Positions 46,255 to 54,147 of a stretch of 54,147 nucleotides of DNA are shown here, in pieces (position 1 is the stretch's first letter; each line of letters begins with the position of its first letter). Below the pieces are notes generated by a model that saw only the letters and a list, made by a program, of their open reading frames with translations, did not search any database and had not been told where the DNA came from. The stretch spans positions 1 to 54,147 of the forward strand of contig JAIXUP010000032.1 of assembly GCA_027483505.1 (NCBI GenBank), in the 5' to 3' direction. A program made the translations under genes and the position numbers. Origin of the DNA: Hyphomicrobiales bacterium (GTDB lineage: Bacteria > Pseudomonadota > Alphaproteobacteria > Rhizobiales > Beijerinckiaceae).

Positions 46255-47034
46255 ATGGATCTTGGATTGTCGGGCCGCACGGCCATTGTCTGCGCGTCGA
46301 GCCGCGGTCTTGGCCGGGGAGCAGCCTTCTCGCTGGCGCGGGCGGGGTGCACGCTGGTGCTGAACGGGCGTGATGCCGCCGTGCTGGAGAAAACCGCCGG
46401 TGAAATCCGGGCAGCGACCGGGGTCAAGGTCACCGCGGTGGTGGCCGATGTCGGCACGCGCGAGGGGCAGGACGCGCTGATCGCGGCGGCGCCGGAGGCT
46501 GACATCCTGATCAACAACAATGGCGGGCCGCCGCCCAAGGGCTTCCGCGATATCGACCGCGCCGCCATGCTGGACGGCGTCGTCCAGAACATGGTGACGC
46601 CGATCGAACTGATCCAGCGCCTCGTCGATGGCATGATCGCGCGTCGGTTCGGTCGCATCGTCAACATCACTTCGGCAAGCGTGGTGACGCCGATCACAGG
46701 CCTCGACCTGTCTTCCGGCGCGCGCGCGGGACTGACCTCGTTCCTGGCCGGCGTCTGCCGTGAGGTGGCCCACGCCAATGTCACGATCAACAGCGTGCAG
46801 CCCGGCATGTTCGACACCGACCGCCTGCGTGGCACGACCAAGAAGCAGGCCGACGCGCAGGGCAAGACCGTCGAGGAGATGGCCAAGACCCGCATATCCA
46901 CGGTGCCGGCCGGGCGCTTCGGCACACCGGAAGAGTTCGGCGAGGTCTGTGCGTTCCTGTGCTCGCAGCAGGCCGGCTACATCACGGGGCAGAACATCCT
47001 GATCGACGGCGGCTGGTTCCGCTCGGCGTTCTGA
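46255..47034 (+). CDS. Atypical SDR-family oxidoreductase lacking the canonical YxxxK
   Basis: 259 aa Rossmann fold of SDR length. The nucleotide-binding loop is ASSRGLGRG in place of TGxxxGxG, and the NNAG motif is NNNGGPP. After the strand NITSAS, the place of catalytic YxxxK reads S153-S-G-A-R157, so Tyr is Ser and Lys is Arg. The C-terminal GYITGQNILIDGGW is standard. As I recall, a known subgroup of FabG-like SDRs has exactly these departures and has no established reaction. It may bind NAD(P) without classical chemistry. Start: ATG 46255 after GGGGAG; ATG 46240 is less likely. Convergent with DUF3422, 3 bp apart. Confidence 0.85.
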   Translation: MDLGLSGRTAIVCASSRGLGRGAAFSLARAGCTLVLNGRDAAVLEKTAGEIRAATGVKVTAVVADVGTREGQDALIAAAPEADILINNNGGPPPKGFRDIDRAAMLDGVVQNMVTPIELIQRLVDGMIARRFGRIVNITSASVVTPITGLDLSSGARAGLTSFLAGVCREVAHANVTINSVQPGMFDTDRLRGTTKKQADAQGKTVEEMAKTRISTVPAGRFGTPEEFGEVCAFLCSQQAGYITGQNILIDGGWFRSAF

Positions 47035-47037
47035 AGG

Positions 47038-48342
47038 TCAGGTTTTCTTTTCGTAATGGCCGCGCCGCACCCTGCGGACGGCCAGCGCGACGCCGATGAC
47101 GACAAGGGGGAGAGCGAGGGCGGTCGAGATGACCGGGTCTGGCCCTCCGCCTGCGTCTTTCCACGCCTTGAACAGGTAGCCCAGCAGGCCGAGTACATAA
47201 TAGCTCACCGCCGCGACCGACAGGCCTTCCACGGTCTGCTGCAGGCGAAGCTGAACCTGCGCGCGCTCGTTCATGGCGCGCAGCAACTCCTGGTTCTGGC
47301 TTTCAAGGTCGATGTCGACGCGGGTGCGCAGCAACTGGGCGGCGCGGGCCAGCTTGCGCGACAGGTTGGCCTGCCGCTCCTCGGTGGAGACGCAGGTGCG
47401 GATCGCCGGGGCGAGCCGGCGCGACAGGAAGCCAGACAGCGTGGTCTGGCCCGGCAACGCCTTCTCGCCGATGGCTTCCAGTCTGAGCCTCACCAGATCG
47501 TCATAGGCGCGCGTCGCGCCGAAGCGGAACAGCGAACCGGCAGCCCCCCCTTCAAGTTCGGCCGCAAGCTCGGTCAGCCGCGAGAGCAGCTTGCGATTGG
47601 CCTCGAAGCCCTCGGTTGCCTGCATCTGCTGCATCAGCCAGGGCAACTGCAATTCGATCTTGCGGATCGAAGGCGAGAGCGTCTGCGCCTCCGGCAGGCC
47701 CAACAGGGCAAAGGTGCGGTAGGTCTCGATTTCGAGCGCGCGTTGCACCAGCGCGCCCGCCTTGGCGCTGGTCAGGTGCTCATCAAGGATCAGCAGCTTG
47801 ACGAAGCCGTCGGGATCGCTGCGGAAATCGGTGGCAAGGATCGCGGCATTGTCCTCGACCTGCGAGGCGGCAAGGTTGGCCACGCCGAAAAGGGTCTCCA
47901 GACTGTCCGTCACCTTCGCCGCCTTCACCAGATGCAGGTCAATCGCGACCATCAGCGGGCCGGGCTGCGGCAACAGGTTCATCAGCTTGGCGAATTCGCG
48001 CGCCGCTGGCCGGAAGGGCGCATCGTCTGCACCGGCGGCGGCATCGAACTCCCAGCTATAGGTGCAGAATTCGCTGTGCCGCTCGAAGCGCAGGATCGCG
48101 CCCTGGATGCTCACGCGGTGGTGGCGCGCATTGCTGGCCGGCGCGGGTAGGCTGCGCTGCGAGCAGAAGGCTGCCAGCGCATCGGCGGCGGATGAGGCCT
48201 GCCCCGCATCGGTGGTGTAGGCGAAATGCAGGACACGCCGCGGCGTGTCCATGGTGGCGAAGGGCCGCGCGTGCAGCTCGCTGAGGATGGCAGCGCGCGA
48301 GGGGTGATCGCCGTAGACGGGTACTGCCGCCGAACCTGTCAT
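47038..48342 (-). CDS. DUF3422 family protein
   Basis: 434 aa. It begins with a soluble domain (VYGDHPSRAAILSELHARPF is the family N-terminal motif; HRVSIQGAILRFERHSEFCTYSWEF follows). A long helical region comes next, then two C-terminal transmembrane helices (VAAVSYYVLGLLGYLF and ISTALALPLVVIGVALAV) and a basic tail. The family is widespread in alpha- and betaproteobacteria and its function is not known. The build suggests a cytoplasmic domain anchored at the membrane. Convergent with the SDR gene. Confidence 0.9.
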   Translation of the reverse strand: MTGSAAVPVYGDHPSRAAILSELHARPFATMDTPRRVLHFAYTTDAGQASSAADALAAFCSQRSLPAPASNARHHRVSIQGAILRFERHSEFCTYSWEFDAAAGADDAPFRPAAREFAKLMNLLPQPGPLMVAIDLHLVKAAKVTDSLETLFGVANLAASQVEDNAAILATDFRSDPDGFVKLLILDEHLTSAKAGALVQRALEIETYRTFALLGLPEAQTLSPSIRKIELQLPWLMQQMQATEGFEANRKLLSRLTELAAELEGGAAGSLFRFGATRAYDDLVRLRLEAIGEKALPGQTTLSGFLSRRLAPAIRTCVSTEERQANLSRKLARAAQLLRTRVDIDLESQNQELLRAMNERAQVQLRLQQTVEGLSVAAVSYYVLGLLGYLFKAWKDAGGGPDPVISTALALPLVVIGVALAVRRVRRGHYEKKT

Positions 48343-48417
48343 TTCCCGTCCTCGCGAAAGCGCCTTCAGCCTACCGGATACCTACGCAGGCCGCAGCTTT
48401 TCAGATTGTCCGGTTGA

Positions 48418-49566
48418 TCACATCCGCTCAGGCAAGATCAGGATATCGCGGCCCACATCCGCGATGTTCCTGCGCCCGCAGAAGGCCATGGTCAGATCGA
48501 GCTCCTTGTGGATGATCTGGAGCGTCTTGGTGACGCCTTCGCCGCCCATCGCGCCGAGACCATACAGGAAGGCGCGGCCGATATAGGTGCCCTTGGCCCC
48601 GAGCGCGACGGCCTTCAGCACATCCTGCCCCGATCGGATGCCACCGTCGAAATGCACCTCGACCTTGTCGCCGACCTTGTCGAGGATGGGCTGCAGCGCC
48701 GCGATCGACGACATCGCGCCATCCAGCTGCCGTCCGCCGTGGTTCGAGACGATGATCGCATCGCAGCCCATGCTGGCGGCGATCTCGGCATCCTCGGGGT
48801 CAAGAATGCCCTTGATGATCAGCTTGCCGCCCCACATCTGCTTGATCCGCTCGATATCGGTCCAGGACAGGCGTGGATCGAATTGCTCCGCCGTCCAGCT
48901 CGACAGCGAGCTCATGTTCGAGACGCCCTTGGCATGGCCGACGATGTTGCGGAAGGTGCGGCGCTGGGTTCCGAGCATACCCAGGCACCAGCGCGGCTTG
49001 GTGGCGAGGTTGATCATGTTGGCGATGGTCGGCTTGGGCGGGGCGGACAACCCGTTCTTGATGTCCTTGTGGCGCTGGCCGAGAATCTGCAGGTCAACTG
49101 TTACCACCAGTGCCGAGCAGCCGGCGGCCTTGGCGCGGTCGATCAGGTTCTTGGTGAAATCCCAGTCGCGCATCACATAAAGCTGGAACCAGAATGGCTT
49201 CTTCGTTGCCCCCGCCACGTCCTCGATCGAGCAGATGCTCATGGTCGAGAGCGTAAACGGCACGCCGAAGGCTTCGCAGGCCTTGGCGGCCAGGATTTCG
49301 CCGTCGGCGTGCTGCATGCCGGTCATGCCCGTCGGCGCGCAGGCCACCGGCATGGCGACCGTCTCGCCGATCATGGTCGTGGCCGTCGAGCGGCCTTCCA
49401 TGTTGATCGCGACGCGCTGGCGCAGCCTGATCTTCTCGAAATCGGTGGTGTTGGCGCGGTAGGTGCTCTCGGTCCACGAGCCTGAATCGGCATAGTCGTA
49501 GAACATGCGCGGCACGCGCGACTTGGCGAGAAGGCGGAGGTCTTCGATGCAGGTGATGGTCGGCAT
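48418..49566 (-). CDS. FMN-dependent alpha-hydroxy-acid dehydrogenase (LldD-like)
   Basis: 382 aa, full length for the glycolate oxidase/L-lactate dehydrogenase TIM barrel. Markers are DYADSGSWTESTYRANT, APTGMTGMQHADGE, FQLYVMRDW, the catalytic histidine in VSNHGGRQLDGA and FDGGIRSGQDVLKAVALGA for FMN phosphate binding. It oxidises an L-2-hydroxyacid (lactate, glycolate or mandelate are the usual choices) and passes electrons to quinone or oxygen. The start ATG 49566 lies 70 bp after the XRE-cupin regulator gene. With glcEF nearby, this region is a 2-hydroxyacid oxidation neighbourhood. Confidence 0.92.
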   Translation of the reverse strand: MPTITCIEDLRLLAKSRVPRMFYDYADSGSWTESTYRANTTDFEKIRLRQRVAINMEGRSTATTMIGETVAMPVACAPTGMTGMQHADGEILAAKACEAFGVPFTLSTMSICSIEDVAGATKKPFWFQLYVMRDWDFTKNLIDRAKAAGCSALVVTVDLQILGQRHKDIKNGLSAPPKPTIANMINLATKPRWCLGMLGTQRRTFRNIVGHAKGVSNMSSLSSWTAEQFDPRLSWTDIERIKQMWGGKLIIKGILDPEDAEIAASMGCDAIIVSNHGGRQLDGAMSSIAALQPILDKVGDKVEVHFDGGIRSGQDVLKAVALGAKGTYIGRAFLYGLGAMGGEGVTKTLQIIHKELDLTMAFCGRRNIADVGRDILILPERM

Positions 49567-49636
49567 GGGAACGGTCCGTGCGGGGAGATCGTCAGGTCAC
49601 TGAAGTCGATGCAGTCTGTGTCGTTTCAAGCTGGGC

Positions 49637-50254
49637 TCACTCCATCACCGCGGCCTTGAGAATGCACACCATGCTCGCTTCGCCCTGCTGGTTGCCGACG
49701 CAGCGCACGGTGTGGGGGCGGTCGCAGCGGTAACGCAGCGTCTCGCCCGCCTTGGCGCGCTGCGTCACGCCCGAGACCTCGACCTCGAATTCGCCAGAGG
49801 CGACCGAAAGGCACTCGACCGAGCCGCGCTGGTGGCCTTCGGATTCAAGCTGCCCGCCCGGTTCTGAGGTCACGGCATACCACTGCAGCCATTCCACCGT
49901 CTTGATCCAGCCGACGATGGCGAGGCGCATCTTGCCGTCTTCCGACACAAGGATGGGTGTGTCGGCCTTGGTCGATTTCTCGATGAAGGCCTCCTCCTCC
50001 GCATCCGACAGCACGCGCTCGATGGAGACATCCAACGCCTGGGACAGCCGCCAGATCGTGGCGAGCGTCGGGTTCGTCTCGTTGCGCTCGATCTGGCTGA
50101 TGATCGATTTGGCCACGCCGGATTGTTCGGCGAGTTCGGAGAGCGACAGGTTGTAGGCCTTGCGCAGGCGCTGGATGGTTTTGCCCAGGTTGCCCGAGAT
50201 GATCTGCGCGCCGCTTTCCAGCTCCCGCGGCTTGTCCTTGATCTCGATGCCCAT
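49637..50254 (-). CDS. XRE-family regulator with C-terminal cupin domain
   Basis: 205 aa. Residues ~22-80 are a helix-turn-helix (LGKTIQRLRKAYNLSLSELA, SGVAKSIISQIERNE). The C-terminal half is a cupin barrel (SVECLSVASGEFEVEV, AGETLRYRCDRPHTVRC). This PuuR/CfrH-like class senses small metabolites and usually controls neighbouring catabolic genes. I chose ATG 50254 because a 20-bp inverted repeat lies just upstream at 50280-50299. Longer forms from 50329 or 50365 would encode the palindrome. The lldD-like gene follows, and the MFS gene precedes it. Confidence 0.9.
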   Translation of the reverse strand: MGIEIKDKPRELESGAQIISGNLGKTIQRLRKAYNLSLSELAEQSGVAKSIISQIERNETNPTLATIWRLSQALDVSIERVLSDAEEEAFIEKSTKADTPILVSEDGKMRLAIVGWIKTVEWLQWYAVTSEPGGQLESEGHQRGSVECLSVASGEFEVEVSGVTQRAKAGETLRYRCDRPHTVRCVGNQQGEASMVCILKAAVME

Positions 50255-50279
50255 GTCGCCCGATCCGATGTCTGCCGGC

Positions 50280-50299
50280 TTGTCCGGCAAAGCGGACAA
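50280..50299. promoter_or_regulatory. Inverted repeat upstream of the XRE-cupin gene
   Basis: TTGTCCG-GCAAAG-CGGACAA has perfect 7-nt arms, 26-45 bp before the ATG at 50254. This is a plausible autoregulatory operator and an argument for that start codon. Confidence 0.5.
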
Positions 50300-50391
50300 T
50301 TGTTTGTAATTCCGGACTGGACCATGCATGGCTTGTGTCAGCGGCGCAAGGGCGCGCTGTCGCATACGAGGCCGCGCCGCCGCATTTTGGA

Positions 50392-51615
50392 TCAGCCGCC
50401 CTGCCGGCCGACCAGAATGCCAAGCGCGATCATGCCGACCAGCGCCACAAGGCCGCAGGCCGCCATGACCCCGAGCGCAACACCCGCCCCCGCCAGATCG
50501 ATGAGCACCGCGAAGGCCATCGGCGCAAGGGATTTGGCCGCGAGGGTTGGCATGGCGATCGCGCCGAGCGTGCGGCCGTAGTTCTCCCGCCCGAGCAGGC
50601 CAAGCACGATCACGCCGCGGGCAATGGTGACGAGGCCGTTGGAGATGCCGTAAAGCACGGCGAAGGCGATCATGCCTGCCAGCGTCGCACCGGCCAGTGC
50701 CAGCGCCGCGAAGGCGAAGGGCAGGGTGCCCGTCGCGACATAGCCCAGCCGCATCACGGGATAGGTCCCGCCCAGCGCCAGTTCGATCAGCCGCCCTGCC
50801 GATTGCGACGGGCCGATCAACGTGCCGACGCTGACGGCCTGCGCCTCGCTCAGCCCCAGCGCCGCAAGCAGGGTGGTGATGTGGACCGACATGCCGTTGC
50901 TGACCAGCCCATGCGCCATGAAGACGAGCGCCAGCAGCATGACGATCTTGCCGCGCAGGGCCGGATCAGAGGAGCCATGCCGGTCAGCAGCCGTCTCGGA
51001 CGTGCCTGACGGGGCGAGAGAAGCTTTCTCGCCACTGATGCCGCCAAGGTGGAGCGCGGCGCAGATGACGCCATTCAGGGCGGCATAGACCAGGCACAGG
51101 CCGCGCCAGTCCATGAACGATAGCAGCCACAGTCCCAGCGGCCAGAACACGGTGGAGGCAAGCCCGCCGCCAAGGGTGAGCAAGGTGATGGCAGTGCGCG
51201 CCTTCGGCCCGGCAATGCGGGCCAGCGAGGCAAAGGCCGGGTCGTAGAGGCTGCCAGCCATGCCGAGCCCGATGATGGCATAGGCGAGATAGAGCATGAG
51301 AGGGTTGGCCGCATAGGCGAGCACCGCATAGCCAACACCGCCAACCACCGAGCCGATGGCCATCACATGCCGGCCGCCAGTGCGGTCAATCAGCCCACCG
51401 ACGCGCGGAGCGATCAGCCCCGAGGTCAGCATTGCGAGGGAGAACGCCCCGAAGATCAGGGTCTTGCTCCAGCCCGTCTCGGCCATGATGCGCGGGCCGA
51501 TCAGCGTGACGCCGTAGAACAATGTGCCCCAGGCGATGATCATCGTCACCGACAGCACCGCGAGCGTGCGCGTGGCGCCTGCCGGCCAGTCCCTGAACGA
51601 GAGGCCGGCCGTCAT
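50392..51615 (-). CDS. MFS transporter
   Basis: 407 aa with twelve helices (TLAVLSVTMIIAWGTLFYGVTLIGPRIM; PRVGGLIDRTGGRHVMAIGS is the MFS loop 2-3 motif). The first helix pattern resembles monocarboxylate/oxalate-formate-type permeases. Its start overlaps the stop of the EamA gene (ATGA), and a regulator and an L-2-hydroxyacid dehydrogenase gene follow, so uptake of a hydroxy- or monocarboxylic acid is a reasonable inference. The substrate is not shown by the sequence. Confidence 0.88.
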   Translation of the reverse strand: MTAGLSFRDWPAGATRTLAVLSVTMIIAWGTLFYGVTLIGPRIMAETGWSKTLIFGAFSLAMLTSGLIAPRVGGLIDRTGGRHVMAIGSVVGGVGYAVLAYAANPLMLYLAYAIIGLGMAGSLYDPAFASLARIAGPKARTAITLLTLGGGLASTVFWPLGLWLLSFMDWRGLCLVYAALNGVICAALHLGGISGEKASLAPSGTSETAADRHGSSDPALRGKIVMLLALVFMAHGLVSNGMSVHITTLLAALGLSEAQAVSVGTLIGPSQSAGRLIELALGGTYPVMRLGYVATGTLPFAFAALALAGATLAGMIAFAVLYGISNGLVTIARGVIVLGLLGRENYGRTLGAIAMPTLAAKSLAPMAFAVLIDLAGAGVALGVMAACGLVALVGMIALGILVGRQGG

Positions 51616-52625
51616 TTTGACAGGGTCGGAGCCGCTTCGCGGACCTTGGCCTTCAGCAGGCCGAGTTGCTGCTCGCGGAACAGCACGAACAGCCCTGCCG
51701 CGATGACGATGCCGGCGCCGACAAGAACGATCGGTGCGGGAAAATCACCGAACACGAACCAGCCGAGCGCCACGGCCCAGATCATCTGCGTGTATTCGAA
51801 TGGCGCGATCAGCGAGGCGTCGGCGTAGCGGTAGCTCTGGGTCATCATGATCTGCCCGATGCCGCCGAGGATGCCGATCGCGATCAACGCCGCCCAATCC
51901 AGCAGCGTCTGCGGCATGGCCCAGCCCAACATGATCGTGGTGAGGCCGAGCAGCGCCGTCAACGTCATGAAGTAGAACACGATGGCGCCCGTGGTCTCTG
52001 TCTCGGTGAGCTTGCGGACCTCGATCGTTGCCGCCGCCGAGCACAGGGCGCCGGACAGGGCGAACATGGCGCCGATCGCCGGCCCGCCTCTCGCCATTTC
52101 GGCAAGCCGCGCCGGGGACAGGTGGGGCGAAAGCATCAGCGCCACCCCGACGATGCCGATGGCGACGGCGGACCAGCGGTAGATCCGCACCGTCTCGCCA
52201 AGCACCAGCGCCGCCAGCACGACCACGAGCAGGGGCGTGGCGTAGCTGATCGCCACCGCATCGGGCAGCGGGATATAGCTCAGGGCCGCAAAGCCGCAGA
52301 ACATGCCGGTCGAGCCGATGATGCCGCGCTTGAGGTGGTTCAGCGGGCGTTTGGTGGTGATCGCGTCCGACAGATGGCGCAGATAGGCGAGCCAGATCAG
52401 CAGCGGTATCAGGGCCATGGAGGAACGAAAGAACACCAACTGCCCGATCGGGTAGCGCACGCTCATCGCCTTGATCAGGGCCGACATGCAGGTGAACGCA
52501 AGGCCGGAGATCAGCTTCAGCGAGATGCCGTAGAGTGGCGACAAGGGACCATGACCAGCGTGAGGGACCTGTCTTAGACCACGAGACAGCCCGGCAGGAA
52601 AGCCGCGGCCATGCAAGACGCGCAT
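51612..52625 (-). CDS. EamA/DMT-family transporter
   Basis: Up to 337 aa with ten helices in two EamA repeats (ISLKLISGLAFTCMSALIKA ... PLPDAVAISYATPLLVVVLAALVLGE; FEYTQMIWAVALGWFVFGDFP). The first ~28 residues (MRVLHGRGFPAGLSRGL...) are arginine-rich and not typical. A TTG at 52544 would give the usual ~310-aa length. The ATG at 52625 lies at the edge of a palindromic repeat and has no ribosome site, so the start is uncertain. Coupled to the downstream MFS gene by ATGA overlap. Confidence 0.82.
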   Translation of the reverse strand: MRVLHGRGFPAGLSRGLRQVPHAGHGPLSPLYGISLKLISGLAFTCMSALIKAMSVRYPIGQLVFFRSSMALIPLLIWLAYLRHLSDAITTKRPLNHLKRGIIGSTGMFCGFAALSYIPLPDAVAISYATPLLVVVLAALVLGETVRIYRWSAVAIGIVGVALMLSPHLSPARLAEMARGGPAIGAMFALSGALCSAAATIEVRKLTETETTGAIVFYFMTLTALLGLTTIMLGWAMPQTLLDWAALIAIGILGGIGQIMMTQSYRYADASLIAPFEYTQMIWAVALGWFVFGDFPAPIVLVGAGIVIAAGLFVLFREQQLGLLKAKVREAAPTLSK

Positions 52626-52627
52626 GC

Positions 52628-52680
52628 GCTAGAGCATGCTGCGAAAAGCGGCCACGGCTTTTCGCTCAAGGCATGCTCCA
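52628..52680. repeat. RIME-like palindromic repeat element
   Basis: CTAGAGCATGC (52629-52639) pairs with GCATGCTCCAG (52671-52681, one mismatch), and the inner arms GCGAAAAGC (52641-52649) and GCTTTTCGC (52657-52665) pair perfectly. The GAGCATG ... GAAAAG ... CTTTTC ... CATGCTC layout is the pattern of abundant intergenic palindromes in Rhizobiales. It lies between glcF and the EamA gene. Confidence 0.6.
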
Positions 52681-52712
52681 GGTCATTGATCTCGCCGGCC
52701 GGAACCGGATTT

Positions 52713-54098
52713 CTACTCGGCTGCGAGCAGGACGTTCCGCCGCACGATGGGGCCGGTCACCGGAACGTCGGCAAAGCCGGCCTCCTCCAGCACGCTCGGC
52801 ATCGGGCCGCCGGTGGCCCAGTCGATCAACTCCGCCGTGTGCACGACCGGGATGGCGTGGCCGCCATCGACAAAGCCCTTGCCGATCTGGGTCATGCAGC
52901 CGATGTTGCCGGTGGCGACGATGTCGGGCCGCGTCTTCAGGATGTTGCCGACCTTGCGTGTCCGAAGCTGACCGGCGATCTCGGGCTGGAGGATGTTGTA
53001 GACCCCCGCCGAGCCGCAGCAGATGTGGCCTTCCGGCACCTCCCTGACCTTGAAGCCGGCAGCGCTGAGCAGCTTCTTCGGGCCGTCCTTCAGCTTCTGG
53101 CCGTGCTGCATCGAGCAGGCGGAATGGTAGGCCACCGTCAGGCCGATCGCCCGAACCGGAGTCAGTTCAAGGGTTTCGAGGAATTCGCTGATGTCCATCG
53201 CGAGCGATGAAACCCTTGCCGCTTTCTCCGCGTAGGCGGCGTCATCGCGCAGCATGAAGCCGTAATCCTTGATCGTCGTGCCGCAGCCCGAGGCGGTGAT
53301 GATGATCGCGTCGAGGCCCTCGCCCTCGATCTCGGCCATCCACGCGTCGATGTTGCGTTTCGCGGCGACATGGCCGGCGTGCTCCTGGCCCATGTGGTGG
53401 ACCAGCGCGCCGCAGCAGCCTTCGCCCCTGGGAAGCACCACCTCGACGTCATGCCGGTTCAGCAGCCGGATGGCGGCATCATTGATCATCGGGTTGAGCA
53501 CGGGCTGGGCGCAGCCGGTGAGCATCGCAACCCGCTTCCGCCGCGTGGCGACCGGGAAGGAGCGCCCCGGAACGGCAGCCGAGCGTGGCGGCACTTGCGC
53601 CGGGGCAAGCTGCAACATTGAGTCAAGTCGCGGACCCAAAGCTGGAATCAGGCCCAGTAAGCCCTTGAAAGGTCTGGCGATCATCGCGCCGAGGATGGCG
53701 AGGCGAAAGCGGTTGGGGTAGGGCAGGATCGCGCCCAGAACCTTGCGCATGAGCCGGTCATGCCAGCTCCGCGTGTAGGTTTCCTCGATATGGGCGCGGG
53801 CGTGGTCGACGAGGTGCATGTAGTGCACGCCGGACGGGCAGGTGGTCATGCAGGCCAGGCAGCTCAGGCAGCGGTCGACATGCTTGACCACTTCGGCGGT
53901 GGCCGGCTTGCCGTTCTCCAGCATGTCCTTGAGCAGGTAGATGCGCCCGCGCGGCGAATCCAGCTCATCGCCGAGCAGCAGATAGGTCGGGCAGGTGGCT
54001 GTGCAGAAGCCGCAATGCACACAGGTGCGCAGGATCTTCTCCGACGACGCATTGCGCGGATCGGCGGCGAGCTGTTCGGGGGTGAAGTTGGTTTGCAT
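52713..54098 (-). CDS. glcF: Glycolate oxidase iron-sulfur subunit
   Basis: 461 aa. Two 4Fe-4S sites are present: CVHCGFCTATCP (Cys26, 29, 32, 36) and CLSCLACMTTCP (Cys77, 80, 83, 87). Two cysteine-rich CCG domains follow (GEGCCGALVHH and GHICCGSAGVYN). Length and motifs match GlcF. With GlcD and GlcE it oxidises glycolate to glyoxylate at the membrane. It starts 3 nt after the glcE stop at the window edge. The glyoxylate produced could be used by the glyoxylate aminotransferase elsewhere in the window. Confidence 0.95.
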   Translation of the reverse strand: MQTNFTPEQLAADPRNASSEKILRTCVHCGFCTATCPTYLLLGDELDSPRGRIYLLKDMLENGKPATAEVVKHVDRCLSCLACMTTCPSGVHYMHLVDHARAHIEETYTRSWHDRLMRKVLGAILPYPNRFRLAILGAMIARPFKGLLGLIPALGPRLDSMLQLAPAQVPPRSAAVPGRSFPVATRRKRVAMLTGCAQPVLNPMINDAAIRLLNRHDVEVVLPRGEGCCGALVHHMGQEHAGHVAAKRNIDAWMAEIEGEGLDAIIITASGCGTTIKDYGFMLRDDAAYAEKAARVSSLAMDISEFLETLELTPVRAIGLTVAYHSACSMQHGQKLKDGPKKLLSAAGFKVREVPEGHICCGSAGVYNILQPEIAGQLRTRKVGNILKTRPDIVATGNIGCMTQIGKGFVDGGHAIPVVHTAELIDWATGGPMPSVLEEAGFADVPVTGPIVRRNVLLAAE

Positions 54099-54101
54099 CG
54101 C

Positions 54102-54147
54102 TCACATCCCCGCATACATCCGGCCCGGCTCGAAAATGCCGGTTGGA
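54102..54147 (-). CDS. glcE: Glycolate oxidase FAD subunit, C-terminal tail (partial)
   Basis: Only the last 14 codons are inside the window; they read PTGIFEPGRMYAGM and then TGA. The FxPGRM ending is the conserved C-terminus of GlcD/GlcE-type FAD subunits (flavin-linked GlcE precedes GlcF in most genomes). Identification rests on this motif and on the 3-nt spacing to glcF. Confidence 0.75.
   Translation of the reverse strand, partial: PTGIFEPGRMYAGM

Overview
The window looks like a chromosomal segment of an alphaproteobacterium, most probably of the order Hyphomicrobiales (Rhizobiales). The evidence is high GC with strong GC3 codon use, a giant apolipoprotein-like coiled-coil protein resembling the growth-pole ring protein of Agrobacterium, an Mla-type lipid transport operon with a STAS-MlaE permease, a CheZ homologue, and a RIME-like 'GAGCATGC' palindrome. 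I see no phage genes, transposases, CRISPR arrays or rRNA.

Layout. 1-3858 (minus) is the start of a very large secreted protein with PATR/autotransporter-type beta repeats followed by RTX calcium repeats. Its C-terminus lies outside the window. Its upstream region (3859-4303) holds a 24-bp palindrome and a second repeat cluster. A tRNA-Lys(CTT) follows, then two convergent EamA/DMT transporters. leuA (6470-8011, minus) is preceded by what reads as a complete leucine attenuator: a promoter that would start on the A of the leader ATG, a 39-codon leader peptide rich in Leu, and mutually exclusive hairpins. 8314-16883 (minus) is an operon of a YdiJ-like FAD/Fe-S 2-hydroxyacid dehydrogenase, a fused DppD-DppF ATPase, a solute-binding protein and DppB/DppC permeases.

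17016-25019 is a purine/ureide catabolism region: a class V aminotransferase, a GntR/FCD regulator, 8-oxoguanine deaminase, an L,D-transpeptidase, a PuuE-UraD fusion, UraH and the membrane urate hydroxylase PuuD. Together they give 8-oxoguanine -> urate -> 5-hydroxyisourate -> OHCU -> allantoin -> allantoate. A VapBC toxin-antitoxin pair with a palindromic operator sits directly upstream of puuD, 9 bp away.

25109-34894 is mixed: a secreted hypothetical protein, a YfhO-like 804-aa membrane protein, a GlcG/HbpS protein, a 45-aa membrane microprotein, a Kbp-like BON-LysM protein, a rhodanese, a stand-alone form-II-type molybdenum hydroxylase large subunit, two c-type cytochromes, an adrenodoxin-type ferredoxin and an orphan Hpt protein. 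35100-39752 is a 1550-aa protein whose core I can divide into 72 uninterrupted 11-residue repeats. A bidirectional terminator separates it from the MFS-mlaE-mlaF-mlaD-lipoprotein operon. Next come cheZ, an atypical SDR, DUF3422, and a 2-hydroxyacid region (FMN L-lactate-type dehydrogenase, XRE-cupin regulator, MFS, EamA, glcF and the tail of glcE).

The strongest unusual signals are the leuA leader, the 72-unit hendecad protein, the VapBC unit inside the urate operon, the hybrid PATR/RTX surface protein with its upstream palindrome, and the PuuE-UraD fusion.
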